Positions 24,700-34,359 of a stretch of DNA of 64,000 nt are shown here, in pieces. The stretch is from Paenibacillus dendritiformis. GTDB taxonomy: Bacteria; Bacillota; Bacilli; Paenibacillales; Paenibacillaceae. Both the position numbers and the translations under genes were made by a program. The notes beneath the pieces are model-generated. The model ran no database searches. It was given only the letters and a program-made list of their open reading frames with translations, and was not told the DNA's origin. Positions within the stretch are counted from its first letter, which is position 1. Each line of letters opens with the position of its first letter. The stretch is from contig NZ_AP025344.1 in NCBI RefSeq assembly GCF_021654795.1, positions 3,100,501-3,164,500 on the forward strand, in the 5' to 3' direction.

Positions 24700-24737
24700 A
24701 GCGCTAGCTTTACCGAACAAAACTGGCTTCGACAGCA
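24700..24737. repeat. Intergenic repeat element, copy 2
   Basis: AGCGCTAGCTTTACCGAACA and ACTGGCTTCGACAGCA repeat the element at 17905-17943 with few changes. It sits between CutD and the PduU-like gene. Two copies in one operon suggest a mobile repeat family or a shared RNA signal. Confidence 0.6.
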
Positions 24738-24742
24738 ACCGC

Positions 24743-25705
24743 TTAATGTTTGACTACCCGAACCGGAAGATCGTATTGGCTGATTTGACGTTGAATACGC
24801 TCCAGATCAGCTTCATTCAGGCTTAAATCGCGTTCAATGCTGTAAACCATATCCAATTGCCTGTATTTGTTAATGCCCAGCTTGTGATACGGGAGCAAAT
24901 CGATGCCTTGAAAATTCCGGTATTCCTTATAGGGAAGCAGAAACTCCACCGTTTTGCGGATGGTGTCCGCATCATCATTGAGCCCCTTCATCAGCGGCAT
25001 CCGCACCATCACGTTATGCTTGCGGGTAATCAGTTCCCGCAAATTGTCGAGAATGCGCTCGTTGCGTACACCCGTAAGTTGATAATGACGATACGAATCC
25101 ATATGTTTCACATCGAACAATATCAGATCGGTGAATTCGGCCATGGCCAAAATCGCTTCCGGTTTGGCATGCCCGGAGGTTTCAATGGCCGTATGAATTC
25201 CGGCGCGCTTGCATTCCTTGAGCAAATGGATCGCAAATTCGGATTGCGAGCATACTTCGCCGCCGCCCAAGGTGACGCCGCCGCCGGATGTCGTGTAGAA
25301 CAGCATATCCTGCTCTACAATTTCCACAATTTCCGATACTGTCATATTCATCCCGGCAATAGAGAGCGCCCGCGCGGGACAAACCTTCTCACATTTCCGG
25401 CAGCCCATGCACTCGATATTCCGGTCAACCACATGCTGCGGCTTGGACGGCTCCTGCGATCCGGAAGTGTCCAAACGGTGGATTTCCCGAGGACACGCCG
25501 CAACACATGCGCCGCAATCGTTGCACAGATCCCGTTGGTACATCACCTGATATTTCTTTTCCAGACCCTCCGGGTTCGCACACCACTGACAGCGCAGGGG
25601 ACATCCCTTGAAGAAAATAAGCGTCCGGATACCGGGGCCATCGTATATGGAATATTTTTGAATATTGAAAATGCGTGCCTGCCTTTCCGGCATACCTGAC
25701 TCCAT
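24743..25705 (-). CDS. cutD: Choline trimethylamine-lyase activating enzyme (radical SAM)
   Basis: About 320 residues from ATG at 25705 behind AAGGAAGGAGCC; the longer frame to 25795 adds 30 unsupported residues. YDGPGIRTLIFFKGCPLRCQ-WC carries the radical-SAM motif CxxxCxxC. Two ferredoxin-type clusters follow (CNDCGACVAACP and CMGCRKCEKVCP), as in glycyl-radical activases of the GRE-AE class. TTSGGGVTLGGGEVCSQ is the SAM-binding GGE region. It would install the glycyl radical on CutC, encoded 99 nt upstream. Confidence 0.93.
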   Translation of the reverse strand: MESGMPERQARIFNIQKYSIYDGPGIRTLIFFKGCPLRCQWCANPEGLEKKYQVMYQRDLCNDCGACVAACPREIHRLDTSGSQEPSKPQHVVDRNIECMGCRKCEKVCPARALSIAGMNMTVSEIVEIVEQDMLFYTTSGGGVTLGGGEVCSQSEFAIHLLKECKRAGIHTAIETSGHAKPEAILAMAEFTDLILFDVKHMDSYRHYQLTGVRNERILDNLRELITRKHNVMVRMPLMKGLNDDADTIRKTVEFLLPYKEYRNFQGIDLLPYHKLGINKYRQLDMVYSIERDLSLNEADLERIQRQISQYDLPVRVVKH

Positions 25706-25804
25706 AGCTGTGGCTCCTTCCTTTGCCGCATATCTAACGCATATCTCAATACCATGATGTCTCTTCCCCGGCGTGCAGCGCCGGAGAAGAGGCACAGGGT
25801 TATT

Positions 25805-28360
25805 TTAGAAATGCTCAATCATCGTTCTGCTGATGATTTCATCCTGCACTTCTTTACACAATTCAACAAAGTATGCGCTATAGCCGGCGACCCGAATAAT
25901 CAAATCACGATATTGATCGGGATTCTGCTGCGCCTTAATCAGCGTTTCATTATCCACATAACTGAACTGCATTTGGCCGTTGCCGAGAATGGAGGCCGTC
26001 CGGAGCAGATTAATCAGTCCGTTCTCTCCTTCCGGTGTTTCCAGCAAACCGCGCAATAGCTTGAAGTTATGCACCATGCCAATATTCATGGCCTCGACAT
26101 CGATCTTGCTAATCGATTTGATGATAGCCGTCGGTCCCTTCTTGTCATGGCCCTGGGTAGGGCTGATGCCGTCGGACAGCGGCAACCAAGCTTTACGCCC
26201 ATTGGCGGTAGCACCGGTCATCTCGCCGAAAGGCGTGTTGTTCGAAATCGAAAGCGTGCCATGGCTGAAGGTAGAGTACAGCGTTTTAAATTTGCGGTGA
26301 TAGTTCTCCGTCCATCCCGTGATATCGGCGGCGATGCGATCGGCATAATCGTCGTCGTTGCCGAATTTTGGCGCGTCCAGACAATCCCTGTGGATCTGCT
26401 CATAACCTTCGAAATCGGCCAGCAGCGCGTCGCGGATTTGCTCGAGCGAATATTTTTTGTCATCGTAAACCAGCTTCTTGATGGCAGCCATCGAATCGGC
26501 GTAAGTGGCCAGGCCGGACCAAATCAAGCCAGGTCCCCAGTTATACATGGCGCCGCCGGCGGACACGTCGCGGCCGCTCTCCATCGTGCCTTCATACATG
26601 ATCGACATCAGCGGCTTCGGCGCATAATCGCGGTGAACGCGCTGGCTGATTACCGTACCTACTGCGGAAAGCTCGGTGATGTATTCTACCTGCTTCTTCA
26701 CCGCCGCTTCAAATTCCTCATAGGTCCTGAAGTTGCTCAAATTGCCCGTGTCCAATCCCGGCGTGCTTCCGTGCCAGAGCATTTTGCCGCGGTTCAGGAC
26801 GAACTCAATGGCAATCGGCCACTGGGTGTATCCAGTGGAGGTCCACTGATACAAGCGTCCGGATTTTTGCGGCTCCACGCAGCCCATCAGACAGTAATCG
26901 CGGGCATCTTCGATACTGCAGCCCTTCATCAGCATCATCTTGATGTGGGAATCGTCGAAATGGCAGGCCGGGAAGCCCAAACCCGCACGGACGACATCCA
27001 CAATCTTTTTCAAGTATTTCTGAGGAGAATTATTGTGGATACGGCAAGCGAGTGAAGGCTGATAAACGCCGACATGACGCACTGCATCCATGAGCAGATA
27101 AGTCAAGTCGTTGCAGGCGTCGCCGCCCTCCCGTTTTTGCCCGCCGACACACATATTGACGAACGGCTGGTAGCCGGCAAAGAACTTGGAGCCGCCCGCG
27201 CTGGAAACCCACATCATTTCCGAGCATTTGATTAGGAAACAGCCTGCAATCTCGAATGCTTCAAACTCTGTCAGACGTCCGGCTTTTCTGTCCGCCTCAT
27301 AGAAAGGATACATATATTGGTCCACACGGCCGACAGACATGCCTGTCTGATTTTCTTCCACCACGAGCAAAGATTCTACGGTCCAGACCGCTTGCATGGC
27401 CTCATGGAAGGTAGTCGGCGCATGAGCCGGTACGCGTGCGTTGATCTCGCCGATTTTTTGCAGCTCTGCCTTGCGCTTCGGATTGGTTTCTTTCGCGGCC
27501 AGCTGGTAGGCGTATTCAGACAACCGTTTGGCATACGCCATCACGCCTTCCGTCGTATCCAGCACGGATTTATAGTAATAAATTTTGTCGATGTCTTCCG
27601 GGTTTTGCATGGACAGCTTCGCAAGATGCTCCTTGGCTTCCCGCTGGATATCCAGCATCCCTTTCTTCATTAAAATGACATCGTAGCCTGGGTTGGAGTC
27701 TCCGCCGCCATTAATCTGATGATAGGAAAGATCGCTGACGAATGCTTCGCCGGAAAACTCCCAAAGACCAGCATCCCGGTATTGCTGTTCACATATTTCA
27801 TCCACCGATCTGCCTTCCCAGAACGGGAACAGCTCCTCGCGCATAATCCGCTTGTCTTCCTCGGAGATGTAGAACGGGTCCTGAGGACGGTTGTGAATGG
27901 TATCGAGCTCATCCCGGGTCCAGCGCCACGCTATGTCAGGCGAGAAAGCGCCCGCGCGCGGCGCGCCGCAAGGATGACCAACGATCAATTCGTTGTCCTG
28001 AATGAGCAGCGGAGCCTCTTCACACGCTTTGCGGAAAGCCTTCGCACGCAGCATAATCGCCGGCAGACCCGGATTTTCCTTGTACACCTGAGTAAAGGCT
28101 CTGGCACGATAGGTTGTAATGCTTGGCGTAGCGGTCAAATAATGTTCTTTCAAAGCCCGCAAACGCTCGGTCATTCCTTCCGGGTATGCGCATTCTTCCT
28201 TGCGAAGCTGGCTCGATCCGTCTGCTGTCAGCGGCTGAGCTCCCTTATCCGCAAGCTGTTTTGAAATTCCCTGGAACAGCTTCATGATGGCTTCTCGTTC
28301 TTGGGGAGCCATGGCACTCGTTGCTTTGGCAAATTTGCTTGAAAACTCATGAATATCCAA
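25805..28360 (-). CDS. cutC: Choline trimethylamine-lyase (glycyl radical enzyme)
   Basis: An 851-residue glycyl radical enzyme that cleaves choline into trimethylamine and acetaldehyde. The start is TTG at 28360 behind GCGAGGG. Residues known from Desulfovibrio alaskensis CutC all recur at a constant +5 offset: Y213 and D221 ([10 protein letters not shown]), C494 and E496 (LMGCVEPQ), T507 and Y511 (WTSTGY), and the radical Gly826 (RVAGYSAYF). This fits choline lyase rather than glycerol or propanediol dehydratase. Its short N-terminus (no 280-residue extension) is like GRM1-type enzymes. The first 35 residues form a helical segment that may target it to the shell. Oxygen sensitivity implies anaerobic use. 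Confidence 0.95.
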   Translation of the reverse strand: MDIHEFSSKFAKATSAMAPQEREAIMKLFQGISKQLADKGAQPLTADGSSQLRKEECAYPEGMTERLRALKEHYLTATPSITTYRARAFTQVYKENPGLPAIMLRAKAFRKACEEAPLLIQDNELIVGHPCGAPRAGAFSPDIAWRWTRDELDTIHNRPQDPFYISEEDKRIMREELFPFWEGRSVDEICEQQYRDAGLWEFSGEAFVSDLSYHQINGGGDSNPGYDVILMKKGMLDIQREAKEHLAKLSMQNPEDIDKIYYYKSVLDTTEGVMAYAKRLSEYAYQLAAKETNPKRKAELQKIGEINARVPAHAPTTFHEAMQAVWTVESLLVVEENQTGMSVGRVDQYMYPFYEADRKAGRLTEFEAFEIAGCFLIKCSEMMWVSSAGGSKFFAGYQPFVNMCVGGQKREGGDACNDLTYLLMDAVRHVGVYQPSLACRIHNNSPQKYLKKIVDVVRAGLGFPACHFDDSHIKMMLMKGCSIEDARDYCLMGCVEPQKSGRLYQWTSTGYTQWPIAIEFVLNRGKMLWHGSTPGLDTGNLSNFRTYEEFEAAVKKQVEYITELSAVGTVISQRVHRDYAPKPLMSIMYEGTMESGRDVSAGGAMYNWGPGLIWSGLATYADSMAAIKKLVYDDKKYSLEQIRDALLADFEGYEQIHRDCLDAPKFGNDDDYADRIAADITGWTENYHRKFKTLYSTFSHGTLSISNNTPFGEMTGATANGRKAWLPLSDGISPTQGHDKKGPTAIIKSISKIDVEAMNIGMVHNFKLLRGLLETPEGENGLINLLRTASILGNGQMQFSYVDNETLIKAQQNPDQYRDLIIRVAGYSAYFVELCKEVQDEIISRTMIEHF

Positions 28361-28407
28361 TATTATTCCCTCGCAATCTAGTAGGATTTCATATATAGAG
28401 GTAGCAT

Positions 28408-29550
28408 TTAAAAGCTTTTACGATAAATGTGCACCAACTCTTCCGCTGTTGGCTGACGAGGATTCGTTGGCGTACAGCGGTCAGCCATCGCGGTCTGCGC
28501 CATGCGGGACAACGCCTCGTCAAAAGCATCCTGGTCAACGCCGAGCTCACGGATTCCATTTTCGATCCCGATAGATCGTTTCAGCTTGCCAATCGCCTGA
28601 ATCAGACTTACGGTTCCTTCACGGGCAGTCCGTGCCGGCAAGCGCAGCAGCGAAGCGAGTCTAGCATAACGTTCACAAACCCTGTCTATGGCTTTTCCGC
28701 CCAGGTTGGCGTTATACTCCATTACTGCCTCTAGAAGCAGCGAATTCACCCGTCCGTGAGCAATGTGAAACGTTCCGCCAAAGGCGTGGGACATACTGTG
28801 AATGATCCCAAGACCAGCGTTAGTAAATGCCATTCCCGCCATACAGGACGCATTCTGCACCCGATCCCGCGCCTCGGCATCTGCCGGATCATGGTAAAGC
28901 GTTTCCAGATGAGCAAATACCAATTGGGCGGCTTTTTCAGCCAACGCATCGGTAAAGTCGGTCGCTTGGGTAGAGACATAAGCCTCCAGCGCATGGGTAA
29001 GAACGTCCATTCCGGTGTCCACCACGATTTTGTTTGGCAATTGCTTGGTAAGGGCGGAATCGAGAATCGCGATGTCCGGTGCGATAAAATCGTCCACGAT
29101 AACAATTTTGTCTCCATCCACCGTAATCACCGAAAAGTCGGTCACTTCCGATCCGGTGCCGCTGGTGGATGGAATGGCGACAAACGATGGTTTGACAAAA
29201 GGCTCGTCTTTCTCCTGCGCATATTGCCGGGCGAAGTACAGGACACCTTTCGCTGTATCAATGACAGAGCCGCCGCCCAGCGCGAGCAACACATCAGCGC
29301 CGCTTTCCCAATACACTTGAAGCGCTTCAGCCACAATGCTCACGCTCGGATCAGGCTTAACACCCGTAAACACTGCAGTGGAGATTCCACCGCTTTGCAG
29401 CAGATCAACCACCTGACCCAGATATCCCAGCTTCTCCATCATCAGATCGGATACGATGCAGGCTTTCGTGCCTTGTATTTCCGCTAGTTTTTTCAGTGAC
29501 TGTTCGCCTGAAAAGACCTTCGATTTCATAACAAAGATGTCGTTTATCAC
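28408..29550 (-). CDS. Iron-dependent alcohol dehydrogenase (type III)
   Basis: About 380 residues. The likely start is GTG at 29550, because an upstream GTG at 29556 overlaps the GGGAGG site. Family marks are [36 protein letters not shown], and the metal-binding histidines in [16 protein letters not shown]. It would reduce acetaldehyde to ethanol and recycle NADH in the compartment, as CutO does in other choline loci. Lies between shell genes and cutC. Confidence 0.92.
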   Translation of the reverse strand: MINDIFVMKSKVFSGEQSLKKLAEIQGTKACIVSDLMMEKLGYLGQVVDLLQSGGISTAVFTGVKPDPSVSIVAEALQVYWESGADVLLALGGGSVIDTAKGVLYFARQYAQEKDEPFVKPSFVAIPSTSGTGSEVTDFSVITVDGDKIVIVDDFIAPDIAILDSALTKQLPNKIVVDTGMDVLTHALEAYVSTQATDFTDALAEKAAQLVFAHLETLYHDPADAEARDRVQNASCMAGMAFTNAGLGIIHSMSHAFGGTFHIAHGRVNSLLLEAVMEYNANLGGKAIDRVCERYARLASLLRLPARTAREGTVSLIQAIGKLKRSIGIENGIRELGVDQDAFDEALSRMAQTAMADRCTPTNPRQPTAEELVHIYRKSF

Positions 29551-29586
29551 GGGCACCTCCCTTGAATTTCTGCAGATAACCTGCCC

Positions 29587-29880
29587 CTAAGATGGAAGGG
29601 CATAGCGGGCAATGATCTTTTCGATGTCCGGATGCGGGTTGGGAATCACGTTTGAAGAGTACACCTCAGTCCCCATCGCCTGTACAGCGGCGACACCAGC
29701 ATCTACGGCAGCCCTTACAGCTCCTACATCTCCACGAACAAGGACAGATATATAACCGGACGCCACGTTTTCGTAACCGATCAAATCTACATCGGCCGCT
29801 TTGCACATGGCATCCGCCGCTTCCATGACGAATACAATGCCAAAGGTTTCAATGAACCCCAGTGCATCATGCTTGCTCAT
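29587..29880 (-). CDS. Microcompartment hexameric shell protein (BMC-H)
   Basis: A 97-residue BMC-H protein: [54 protein letters not shown]. It is clearly diverged from the other three hexamers, with Val-Phe-Val-Met in helix 1. Start has GGGGAGACAGGTTC. Second gene of the operon. Confidence 0.92.
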   Translation of the reverse strand: MSKHDALGFIETFGIVFVMEAADAMCKAADVDLIGYENVASGYISVLVRGDVGAVRAAVDAGVAAVQAMGTEVYSSNVIPNPHPDIEKIIARYALPS

Positions 29881-29903
29881 GAACCTGTCTCCCCTCCCGG
29901 CAA

Positions 29904-30200
29904 TTATGCGTTAATTGCATGCGCTTTCACGATTCCTGCAATAGAACGGAGCGGACGCGGCATCACATTATGGGCAGTGACTTTGCCAATCTTCGCTGCC
30001 GCTTCAGCGCCAGCCTCTACTGCCGAACGAACCGCCGCGACATCACCTTTTACCATGATCGTTACGAGTGTGGAACCAACATTTTCGTAGGATACCAGAA
30101 CAACATCTGCCGCTTTAAGCATAGCGTCCGCCGCTTGGATAGCAGGAACCATGCCCAAAGTTTCCACAAGCCCGAGAGCTTCCTCTCCCCGGTATTCCAT
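29904..30200 (-). CDS. Microcompartment hexameric shell protein (BMC-H), first gene of the operon
   Basis: A 98-residue BMC-H protein: [54 protein letters not shown]. It has a GGTGAGGTGAGG ribosome site. It opens the leftward operon, about 175 nt downstream of a sigma-54-like promoter motif. Confidence 0.92.
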   Translation of the reverse strand: MEYRGEEALGLVETLGMVPAIQAADAMLKAADVVLVSYENVGSTLVTIMVKGDVAAVRSAVEAGAEAAAKIGKVTAHNVMPRPLRSIAGIVKAHAINA

Positions 30201-30374
30201 TCGAACCTCACCTCACCTGGGTCATTTTTATTTGTGAATCCGCTGTAATAGCAGGTATTTAACTCTTACTAGCAGGTTAACATAGGTTCGCCTCGTGATT
30301 ATGGAGGATTCGGTAGCTGATTTTAGGATTCTAATGCCCCTTTTGCCGACAATCTGGTACAAAAACGTCTTTCT

Positions 30375-30390
30375 TGCATCACAAGTACCA
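30375..30390 (-). promoter_or_regulatory. Sigma-54-like promoter motif before the choline operon
   Basis: On the minus strand TGGTACTTGTGATGCA matches the -24/-12 pattern TGGCACN5TTGCA at 9 of 11 fixed positions, with exact GG-GC spacing. The same bases form one arm of an inverted repeat (TCTGGTAC 30353-30360 with GTACCAGA 30385-30392), so it could instead be an operator. No sigma-54 activator gene is in the window. Confidence 0.4.
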
Positions 30391-30416
30391 GAATGCCCTC
30401 AAGCTCGTTCGTTTCA

Positions 30417-30445
30417 TTGAATTTCTCCGCCTGTCTTGCTATAAT
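30417..30445 (+). promoter_or_regulatory. Sigma-A promoter of the choline kinase gene
   Basis: TTGAAT (30417-30422), a 17-bp spacer and a perfect TATAAT (30440-30445), about 70 nt before the kinase start. Confidence 0.7.
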
Positions 30446-30517
30446 TGTGGCAAAATCTGTGCGGCGAATGTGTGCCATGTTTAACGCATGCATATGGAAT
30501 GCCGAGAAAAGGTCATC

Positions 30518-31465
30518 ATGAAACCTCTAAACGACTTTTTATCCAAACAAATAAATATGGAAGACCTGGTGCAGCAAAAACTACGTCTTTTTTTTGAAGA
30601 TGATCGGATTGTTTTTGACAAATCTCGTTTTGCGGGCGGGTTGACCAATTATAACTACATTATGAATATCCATGGAACGGAGTATGTGATTCGCAAGCCC
30701 GGCAACCTGACGGATCAAATGATCGACCGCAGGATAGAACGTGTGAACAACGGCATCGCTTCGGAGTTTGGCGTGAATTCGGAATGTATATTTTTTGATG
30801 AGGAAAGCGGCATTAAGATCAGCAAGTATATTCCCGACAGCAAAACGCTGGCCGCGGCAGGCCCGTTGGCTTTGCCAAGCTTGCAGGCTGTGTCTTCTTT
30901 ATTGAAAAAGATTCACGGCAGTCCCAAACATTTCCCCAACAAGTTTGATTGGCTCGGTGAACTTGCCAAATATGAAGCCATTGTCACGCAAATCAACGGA
31001 GAATTGTTTTTTGACTACGCCTCCTTAAAAGAGCAATTGCTTCGTTTCATGGATGTGAATGTCAAGAATGTCATTTCCGTACCTTGCCATAATGATACGG
31101 TTCCCGAGAATTTTCTCGTAGATGGGAATGGCAGTGTCTATTTGATAGATTGGGAATATTCCGGAATGAACGATCCGGCCTTTGATATTGCGGCGTATAT
31201 CATCGAATCGCGTTTGACAGCAGAGGCGATTGACCAACTATTGGAAGCCTATTACGGCAATACGTTTACGCAGGATGATCTGATGAAGGTCAAATGTTAT
31301 ATGATGGCCCAAGATTTGTTATGGACGGTATGGGCCCTGCTGCGCCATTATACGGGGGATGATTACCTGGATTACTGCTCGCTGCGCTATAACCGCCTGC
31401 GTCGAAATATTCAAGTATTAAGCAAGCAGCCGGATTACCCTATTGCCGACATGGTGATGCGTTAG
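30518..31465 (+). CDS. LicA-type choline kinase family protein
   Basis: About 315 residues from ATG at 30518, which follows AAAAGG; an upstream ATG at 30488 has no site. The aminoglycoside phosphotransferase/choline kinase fold is shown by AGGLTNYNYIMNIHGTEYVI, the catalytic loop PCHNDTVPENFLVD (Brenner motif), and VYLIDWEYSGMNDPAFDIAA with the metal-binding Asp. In bacteria LicA activates choline as phosphocholine for surface glycans. It is divergent from the choline-lyase operon, so both may compete for or partition choline. Specificity for choline is inferred from family and context. Confidence 0.78.
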   Translation: MKPLNDFLSKQINMEDLVQQKLRLFFEDDRIVFDKSRFAGGLTNYNYIMNIHGTEYVIRKPGNLTDQMIDRRIERVNNGIASEFGVNSECIFFDEESGIKISKYIPDSKTLAAAGPLALPSLQAVSSLLKKIHGSPKHFPNKFDWLGELAKYEAIVTQINGELFFDYASLKEQLLRFMDVNVKNVISVPCHNDTVPENFLVDGNGSVYLIDWEYSGMNDPAFDIAAYIIESRLTAEAIDQLLEAYYGNTFTQDDLMKVKCYMMAQDLLWTVWALLRHYTGDDYLDYCSLRYNRLRRNIQVLSKQPDYPIADMVMR

Positions 31466-31519
31466 CACTCGTCGTTGCTTGCTCTGGAATGAGAAGCCTT
31501 CGGAGGTTAGATCAGATAC

Positions 31520-31568
31520 AAAAACCTGTACTTTCTTATCTTCATGGATAAAAAAGTACAGGTTTTTT
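31520..31568. terminator. Terminator after the choline kinase gene
   Basis: AAAAACCTGTACTTT pairs with AAAGTACAGGTTTTTT around a loop. The long T run on the plus strand and A run on the other side make it usable in both directions. Confidence 0.75.
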
Positions 31569-31677
31569 GGTATTTGACAATGTGAGTCTGGAGCATCTAA
31601 AATGCCTCGGATCGCACGGCGCACTCTTTCTTGAGACTTTTTGGCGTTGCGTCCAGCACTTTACGAATAAAACGCGA

Positions 31678-32679
31678 TCACTTCACATTCGCTAGACTCA
31701 TTCTAATTCCGGGAAACATGTATACTATGTTTTTATCGGCATCCAGCGCCACTGTCATTTTCGTATCTTCTTTTTGCTTGAAGCAGAAATCTCCGAAGCT
31801 GTCCCATTTCACTTCAAGTCCCTGGATGTCCATATTGAACAATTGTTTCGCAATCGGTGCAACGATTTCTTTCACTTCTTTTTCCGTGATATCTTTGTTC
31901 GACATCACCCGTTCTCGCGACAAATCATAGACATATTCTGTTTTCCCTGTCTTTGCATCCAAAGCCAGCATAACATCGTCGCTTCGGAGCTGCCATTGAT
32001 TTTTTTTGGTGTCACCCCTAAGTAGCGCTTTCGTTACGTCAAAATCACGGCCTAATGCCGTTTCCACTGCTTTGGTTGCCTTTTCCAGAAGCTTTGGATC
32101 AAGATCGTCCTTGGCCATTTCGATTTGGGCCTCTACACGAGTCTTTGTCGAATGATTCGGATTATTCTTCCATAAATAGGCAGTGAATCCTTCCCCTCTT
32201 AACATATACGTGTAGAAAGGCGTCTTTTTTCCTTTATTATTATTGTACTGACTGACATGAACTTCTTTATCAAATGTATACTTTTTCTTCGCATCCAGCC
32301 CTTTTAACACGTTCAGAACTTCGTTCTGATCCTCCGTACTGACTTTATCGATGGATTGGTTGCCGGTAATAGTAATGATTTCTCCTGTTTTTTGTTGATA
32401 GTCAATGCCGTATTTTCCATCTGCCGACTTAACCTCCACCAGACCGCTTATGTGTCGGGAAGCATCCTGCAGATTCAGCTTAACCTCTTTCCCCGCAAAA
32501 TCTTTTACTGCTTTTTGCAGCTTGGCAGCCATCGTTTTGTCGATTTTCATTTTCTTGACCAATAGCTGTTCTTTCTGCACCTCTTGCGCTGCCTCAGCTC
32601 CTGCAGGAATCGGGCCTGCCAAGGTCATAACCATACTAGATACGATCATAGTCGCTAAAATAGCTTTTTTTAGATTCAT
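31678..32679 (-). CDS. Secreted protein with PepSY-like repeats
   Basis: About 333 residues from ATG at 32679 (MNLKKAILATMIVSSMVM), with a Sec signal peptide ending near GPIPAGAEA. The mature protein has alternating Lys/Asp-rich strands and helices (KSADGKYGIDYQQKTGEIIT, LDAKTGKTEYVYDLSRERVM, VALDADKNIVYMFPGIRMSL), the pattern of PepSY/YcdB-type domains that inhibit or interact with peptidases. The family call is tentative. Gene stands alone. The 320-nt stretch upstream (32680-33001) holds no feature I can support. Confidence 0.65.
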   Translation of the reverse strand: MNLKKAILATMIVSSMVMTLAGPIPAGAEAAQEVQKEQLLVKKMKIDKTMAAKLQKAVKDFAGKEVKLNLQDASRHISGLVEVKSADGKYGIDYQQKTGEIITITGNQSIDKVSTEDQNEVLNVLKGLDAKKKYTFDKEVHVSQYNNNKGKKTPFYTYMLRGEGFTAYLWKNNPNHSTKTRVEAQIEMAKDDLDPKLLEKATKAVETALGRDFDVTKALLRGDTKKNQWQLRSDDVMLALDAKTGKTEYVYDLSRERVMSNKDITEKEVKEIVAPIAKQLFNMDIQGLEVKWDSFGDFCFKQKEDTKMTVALDADKNIVYMFPGIRMSLANVK

Positions 32680-33001
32680 ATTATTGTATTGTCTCCTTTT
32701 TGTCATTGTATGAACATGCTTTTCTCATACTAACATGCAATATCCAATATTTAACTTATCTTTCTATGAATATAATCTTAAGAAACAATAAAAAACGAAA
32801 TGTCCTAATCTTCATTTCTTCGCTATATGGCATATAGACGCTGGATGGATGATTTTAACTGTATTTGTTCATAGGAAAATGGTACATTGTTTTGGGCTCA
32901 ATAGCGCAAAGTGTTCGTGTTCGATATGTGTTATTGGGATAACGCGCAAGTCGGGATATACGTTTAGGCTCATATTATTTATATTTGGGGAGGGCGTCGG
33001 C

Positions 33002-33808
33002 ATGGACAAGAATTCGGTGTATCGAACTAACATTATAGGCGCTGGCGAGGTTGGCAGCGCTATCTCGATCGATATGGACAAAAATTCGGTGTATCGAACA
33101 AACAGCTTCTATTGGGATACAAAAGGAAATGACTTCTTGGGAGCAATCGTGCTTCCTTTTTATGGAGCCTTTGTCTCAGAAGAAAAATTGCAGCTTTTTG
33201 GCGATGTCTCCGGGAAAAAGATGCTGGAGATAGGCTGTGGAAACGGTCAATCCTTGCAATATCTGGGGGAACGCCAAGCATCTGAACTATGGGCTGTCGA
33301 TATATCAGAAAAACAAATCGAAAAGGCAAAGCAACATTTGACGGCATGCGGCGTTTCAGCAAAATTTATCTGCTCTCCCATGGAAGAAGAATGCGGCATA
33401 CCAATGAATTATTTTGACTTTGTGTATTCGATTTATGCCATAGGCTGGACCACCGACCTTGAGGGCACTTTTTGCCGTATCGCTTCTTATCTTAAAAAAG
33501 ATGGCGTATTTATTTTTAGTTGGTCTCACCCTATCCATAAATGTGTTGTTGCAGAAAATAATATGCTTGCTTTTAAAAAATGTTATTTCGATGAATCTTG
33601 GTATTCGGTATCCCTTGATGAAGGTACGCTGACATTAGCGGACCGTAAGCTATCAACCTATGTAAATGCGTTGGCACAAGCGGGATTTGTAATTGAGCAA
33701 ATGATTGAACAATCCGATGATGAAATGATGCAATCCGATAACAGCGATTTTGCAAAAAAAGCACAGATGCTGCCTGTTACTTTTGTAATCAAAGCAAGGA
33801 AACTGTAG
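33002..33808 (+). CDS. Class I SAM-dependent methyltransferase with duplicated N-terminus
   Basis: About 268 residues from ATG at 33002 behind GGGGAGGG. A second copy of the first 30 nt lies 72 nt downstream, so MDKNSVYRTN occurs twice in frame. The SAM-binding core is KKMLEIGCGNGQSLQYLG, then ELWAVDISEKQIEKAK and FDFVYSIYAIGWTTDLEGTF. The C-terminal part has FIFSWSHPIHKCV. Substrate unknown. The second ATG (33074) has no ribosome site, so the longer form is likely made. Confidence 0.78.
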   Translation: MDKNSVYRTNIIGAGEVGSAISIDMDKNSVYRTNSFYWDTKGNDFLGAIVLPFYGAFVSEEKLQLFGDVSGKKMLEIGCGNGQSLQYLGERQASELWAVDISEKQIEKAKQHLTACGVSAKFICSPMEEECGIPMNYFDFVYSIYAIGWTTDLEGTFCRIASYLKKDGVFIFSWSHPIHKCVVAENNMLAFKKCYFDESWYSVSLDEGTLTLADRKLSTYVNALAQAGFVIEQMIEQSDDEMMQSDNSDFAKKAQMLPVTFVIKARKL

Positions 33809-34318
33809 TATCCGACTCCCGCCAACAAGATACCTTTGATGATAAAAGCATCTCCCGTCTGGTCATATCCCCGTCAAGCAGACAGTTGAGATTGAGTGAA
33901 TTTACACGGCGATCGATTCCGGGTATTCTACCGGTGATCGGCCGCCTAATTTTTTGTGTGAAAACTGCACAATTTCCCTGGAGCCGGTAGGCGAAATCCG
34001 CATAACTGCGCGATTGTTCCAGACACGCCGATTCGGTACGCTTGCTCAGCAGCTTGCTTGGAAAGAAAAATCCTGCTAAAATACAGCAATTCGATAGGGA
34101 CATCTTCAGCAGAAAGGGAATCCTGCACAACGGCAGCAATTTCACCCGTTTCCCTTCAACTGAGCTCAAAAGGGCCTACATTGATGCAGCTGTGCAGCAT
34201 TTTCTCGGGAGGCGGACGCATTGAGCCGAAATTCCTGTAAAATCGCATCAATTCCCTGCAATAGATGGCGAAAGACCCGCTTCCACCCCCGAAAACTTAT
34301 AAATTGTATAATATGAAG
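33809..34318. other. Gene-free stretch with dispersed degenerate repeats
   Basis: No gene is supported; a 126-residue minus-strand frame here has no family match or ribosome site. The stretch carries related motifs: AATCCTGCTAAAATACAGCA (34069), GGAATCCTGCACAACGGCAG (34118) and ATTCCTGTAAAATCGCATCA (34231). Similar words recur near 62795, so a short interspersed repeat family is likely. Confidence 0.45.
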
Positions 34319-34350
34319 AAAAAAACCGTTTAGCCGCGCTGCTAAACGGT
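34319..34350 (-). terminator. Terminator of the ECF-sigma/ABC operon
   Basis: Read leftward, ACCGTTTAGC and GCTAAACGGT pair around a 6-nt loop and are followed by seven T. Confidence 0.85.
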
Positions 34351-34359
34351 CCATTATGG

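Noticed and set aside
25805..28360. Glycerol or propanediol dehydratase instead of choline lyase
   Set aside because: All choline-lyase active-site residues recur at a constant offset, and the surrounding genes match choline loci.
33789..34169. 126-residue minus-strand ORF
   Set aside because: No ribosome site, no family and it overlaps repeat words and the end of the neighbouring gene.
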